The notes under the pieces are model-generated. The model saw only the letters and a program-made list of their open reading frames with translations. It searched no databases and had not been told where the DNA came from. Shown piece after piece: positions 62,401 through 64,000 of a stretch of DNA of 64,000 nt. The stretch spans positions 119,727,374 to 119,791,373 of the forward strand of contig NC_066315.1 of the NCBI RefSeq assembly GCF_022539315.1. Reading direction: 5' to 3'. Position numbers and translations under genes: made by a program. How positions within the stretch are numbered: the stretch's first letter is position 1; each line of letters opens with the position of its first letter. The DNA is from Serinus canaria. Lineage: Eukaryota; Chordata; Aves; Passeriformes; Fringillidae.

Positions 62401-64000
62401 ATGATTGATAGAAAATTATCACCCGATCAAATACTGTATTTACTGTTAACCTAGAGTTAGCAAAGTTTTGTATGTAGAACATCCTCCTCACTTGTGTTGT
62501 TTTTTAATGCAGGAGGTTGAGCAGCTTGCTTCATAACTAAGTCCTCAAAAAAACGTCTTCTCTCAGCACAGGTTGGACGCGGGATTCTGAAAACTTCTTC
62601 ATATTCATTATTAAACAATGCTTTTATCTAAGGCGTGAAGAGAAAATATGCTTCAGTTATACAAGGCCATGAAAATTTCTTATATTCTGTTCCAAAAAAA
62701 TGAGTACCTTTCTGAATTAAATTGAATACTTATCTGTATAAGACTATAAATTAACAGTTATCTCTATGGCCTTAAAAGACTAGGTTTTTATAGCATGGCA
62801 ATTTAAAGTGCCTTCCCTAAGGATCACATTCTAGATTTTAAGCTCTATGAAGAAACTGAATGATAAACAACTAAGAAAAGGGTGACTGGGGATTCACCAT
62901 CCCAAACGCTGCTCATTTTCCATTCACGTGACTTTCTGTCCTTTGGCTTGAATCTTTATGGCAGTTACAGAGGGAAAAGGCTCAGAGGACAAGTGCTGGC
63001 TTTTTAGTGAGGTGTTTGGGCTTTCTCTGATTTTATTTTTAATTAATTTAAATGAAGTGTATCAATTTGAATACTTCCAAGTTGCATTCCATTTTTCTAT
63101 TTCTACCACCAAAAAATTATGGAAGGAATTTCAATACATATTTTAGAAGGCACTTATTAACAGTATGAAGACTTCTGTTACTGAAACAAAATAATCCGAG
63201 CAACACATTTACATTCTGAACACCTTCCTTTAATGGGCAGTCTCACATATCTACAGCACTTAGCATGTCTTCTTGAAGAATTTTGCTAAAGAATACACCT
63301 AAAAAATTATTTCCAATTTGCTTGAACAGAAACTGAAACTTAGCTTTCTAATGTGTTGAGTTTTCACCCAGACAAAGGAAATAATTATGTTTTTTAAAAT
63401 AACATAAATTTGAAATTACATTCTATTAATAACAGTGTGACCTCTATATTTTTTTTAGCAAAAATACATCTGGCTTTTCAGTAAAAACATTTTCAGAAAA
63501 ACAATCTTTCTTTCCTAGCTACTTTTCAAGTACCACACTCTTCACTAAGGACACACCTAACCACCTTGAAGCCACCAAAACCATTGATGGAAGCAAGTCT
63601 ATACATCTGTCTAATAATCTTAAGTAAGTGAGAAGGGAGAAACAGCAGGATCAAAGTCAATTTTTACCCAGAAAACACCCAGCAAATGCTTTCAGCATAG
63701 TTTTGTTTAAGCAAGTTTTAAGGGTCTGGGTTTGGATGCTTGAGTAACAACTATGAATTTGCTTAAGAATGGCACGTAACTCTATTGCTTCAGGGAGTTA
63801 TAAATTAGCAAGAAATTGAGTAACAAAGGAAGAAAAGTATCGGCTGAAATACCTCTTCTGGGAGATCTCTCAGTTGTACATTAGATGTTGCAAGGAATAA
63901 AACTGGAGTAAACCTTGGGATGTTCTGCAGTAGGGTTGTAAAAACAGATCTCAGCGTAGTTCCAATAGTATCCCACCATGAAGGGATTTGTGGGACATAT
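56317..64000 (-). CDS. ATAD2-like AAA+ ATPase/bromodomain protein, 3' half of gene
   Basis: ATAD2-family proteins are nuclear AAA+ ATPases with a bromodomain that bind chromatin and histones. Eight exons are seen, in transcript order: 64000-63853 (partial), 62627-62492, 62343-62147, 60948-60789, 60402-60280, 59594-59304, 58565-58441 and 56445-56317. All have GT/AG junctions and compatible phases, giving about 400 uninterrupted codons. The order is: end of the AAA+ region (TTLLQNIPRFTPVLFLATS), FFEDLVMKQAAQPP, linker LEVLPVAPPPKPRKL, complete bromodomain, variable linker, and C-terminal block LYALLSQCIYRHRED. The bromodomain has EYK where family members have EYN, so the acetyl-lysine anchor is lost. 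Residues resemble ATAD2 in some blocks (IKQPMDL) and ATAD2B in others (TAKDFLKDIDLICSNALEY), so I do not assign a symbol. The Walker motifs lie outside the window. Confidence 0.93.
56446..58440 (-). other. ATAD2-like intron, no feature seen
   Basis: 1995-bp intron between the linker exon and the C-terminal block exon. I see no clear repeat family. Confidence 0.75.
58441..58565 (-). CDS. ATAD2-like exon: linker before the C-terminal block
   Basis: 41 full codons with entry phase 1 and exit phase 0; donor AGA/GTAAGT. The first part (DSQVHHTTCVGHSQVDEQLR) is not conserved. The last residues VSVDYSELR correspond to the VVDHERLK segment that introduces the C-terminal helices in ATAD2. Confidence 0.85.
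59304..59594 (-). CDS. ATAD2-like exon: variable acidic/serine-rich linker
   Basis: 96 codons, entry and exit phase 1, acceptor CATCTCTTTGTAG, donor GTG/GTAAGTG. Hydrophilic and rich in Glu, Ser and Lys (for example EDSSSISVKRK and NGTENESER), as is the disordered linker of ATAD2, but with little direct similarity. It is shorter than the comparable mammalian linker. The phase match to both neighbours supports it as a true exon. Confidence 0.85.
60280..60402 (-). CDS. ATAD2-like exon: end of bromodomain (helix C)
   Basis: Encodes DHLLKHKAFTLSDTAYSIVR and the following EMDEGFEQRCQKIKESRKER, the counterpart of ATAD2 RLIRHRACALRDTAYAII and the LDEDFEQLCEEIQESRKKR helix. Entry and exit phase 1; donor GAG/GTATGT. 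Length and alignment with ATAD2 need no gaps. Confidence 0.95.
60789..60948 (-). CDS. ATAD2-like exon: bromodomain core with Asn-to-Lys change
   Basis: Entry phase 0, exit phase 1. Encodes TIKQPMDLLTVLSKIDMHQ, then YLTAKDFLKDIDLICSNALE, then YKPNKGLA. In ATAD2 and ATAD2B the tyrosine of the last block is followed by asparagine (YN), the residue that holds acetyl-lysine. Here that codon is AAA, lysine. Donor CAG/GTATGG and acceptor TTAATTTGTAG are sound, so the change is not a splicing artefact. Confidence 0.96.
60949..62146 (-). other. ATAD2-like intron, no feature seen
   Basis: 1198-bp intron splitting the bromodomain between EE and ATNY. AT-rich, with no repeat family recognised. Confidence 0.8.
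62147..62343 (-). CDS. ATAD2-like exon: linker and start of bromodomain (helix Z)
   Basis: 65 codons, entry phase 1, exit phase 0. The acceptor is CAATTAAG; a competing CCAG 8 bases inside would break the frame. Encodes LEVLPVAPPPKPRKLTEEE, then a glutamate-rich run, then LRELRIYLRDVAQRL and DKRFKAFTKPI. The shelf that is RVF in ATAD2 reads KAF. Donor GAG/GTTAGT. Confidence 0.94.
62492..62627 (-). CDS. ATAD2-like exon: helical segment after the AAA+ region
   Basis: 45 codons plus one base, entry phase 0. Encodes IKALFNNEYEEVFRIPRP, then ERRRFFEDLVMKQAAQPP, which aligns with ATAD2 ELFIRDYGEIFNV and FFEDLILKQAAKPP. Acceptor CTTCACGCCTTAG, donor CAA/GTGAGG. Confidence 0.93.
62628..63852 (-). 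other. ATAD2-like intron, no feature seen
   Basis: 1225-bp AT-rich intron. No repeat family or RNA gene recognised. Confidence 0.8.
63853..64000 (-). CDS. ATAD2-like exon (partial at window edge): AAA+-domain end
   Basis: Open to the window edge. Encodes YVPQIPSWWDTIGTTLRSVF, then TTLLQNIPRFTPVLFLATS and LPEE. This is the second AAA+-like region of ATAD2 (YLPHIHMWWELAGPTL, TTLLQNIPSFAPVLLLATS). Donor GAG/GTATTT at phase 0. Confidence 0.94.

Overview
This is vertebrate nuclear DNA, almost certainly from a bird and plausibly a songbird. It holds several CR1 LINE fragments with the avian 3' tail, two retroviral solo LTRs of a style I associate with songbird genomes, long simple repeats, and intron-containing genes with standard GT/AG splice sites. 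Nothing bacterial or viral-episomal is present. No tRNA, rRNA or CRISPR array was recognised.

Layout. Positions 1-34146 read as the 3' part of a long intron of KCNB2 (+ strand). The intron carries CR1 pieces (1-330, 11736-12310, 31960-33375), a solo LTR (about 28104-28508), pentanucleotide tracts (8619-8955, 17227-17458), a GT repeat (13807-13833) and a GC-rich minisatellite (23937-24313). Positions 34147-36309 are the last coding exon of KCNB2. It encodes S1 to the C terminus of the voltage-gated potassium channel Kv2.2 (720 residues) and is fully intact. Poly(A) signals follow at 36324 and 36529. Positions 36.6-56 kb lie between two convergent genes. This stretch contains a CR1 split by a 1244-bp solo LTR with a 5-bp target duplication (49160-50830), antisense CR1 copies (53.5-54.5 kb), and a few exon-like open segments on the minus strand that I cannot assign to a family.

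Positions 56317-64000 (minus strand) hold the 3' half of an ATAD2-family gene. Eight exons have matching splice phases and encode the end of the AAA+ region, the linker, a complete bromodomain, a variable acidic or serine-rich linker and the conserved C-terminal helical segment. The 5' half lies beyond 64000 and the final short exon is uncertain.

The most unusual signal is in that gene. The bromodomain keeps its fold, but the near-invariant asparagine that anchors acetyl-lysine (Asn1064 in human ATAD2) is lysine here, and several pocket residues also differ. The sequence mixes ATAD2-like and ATAD2B-like residues and sits beside KCNB2, where human has TERF1. This suggests a diverged, possibly third, ATAD2 paralogue that no longer reads acetyl-lysine in the usual way. 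The two genes show no operon-like or functional link. They are neighbours arranged tail to tail.
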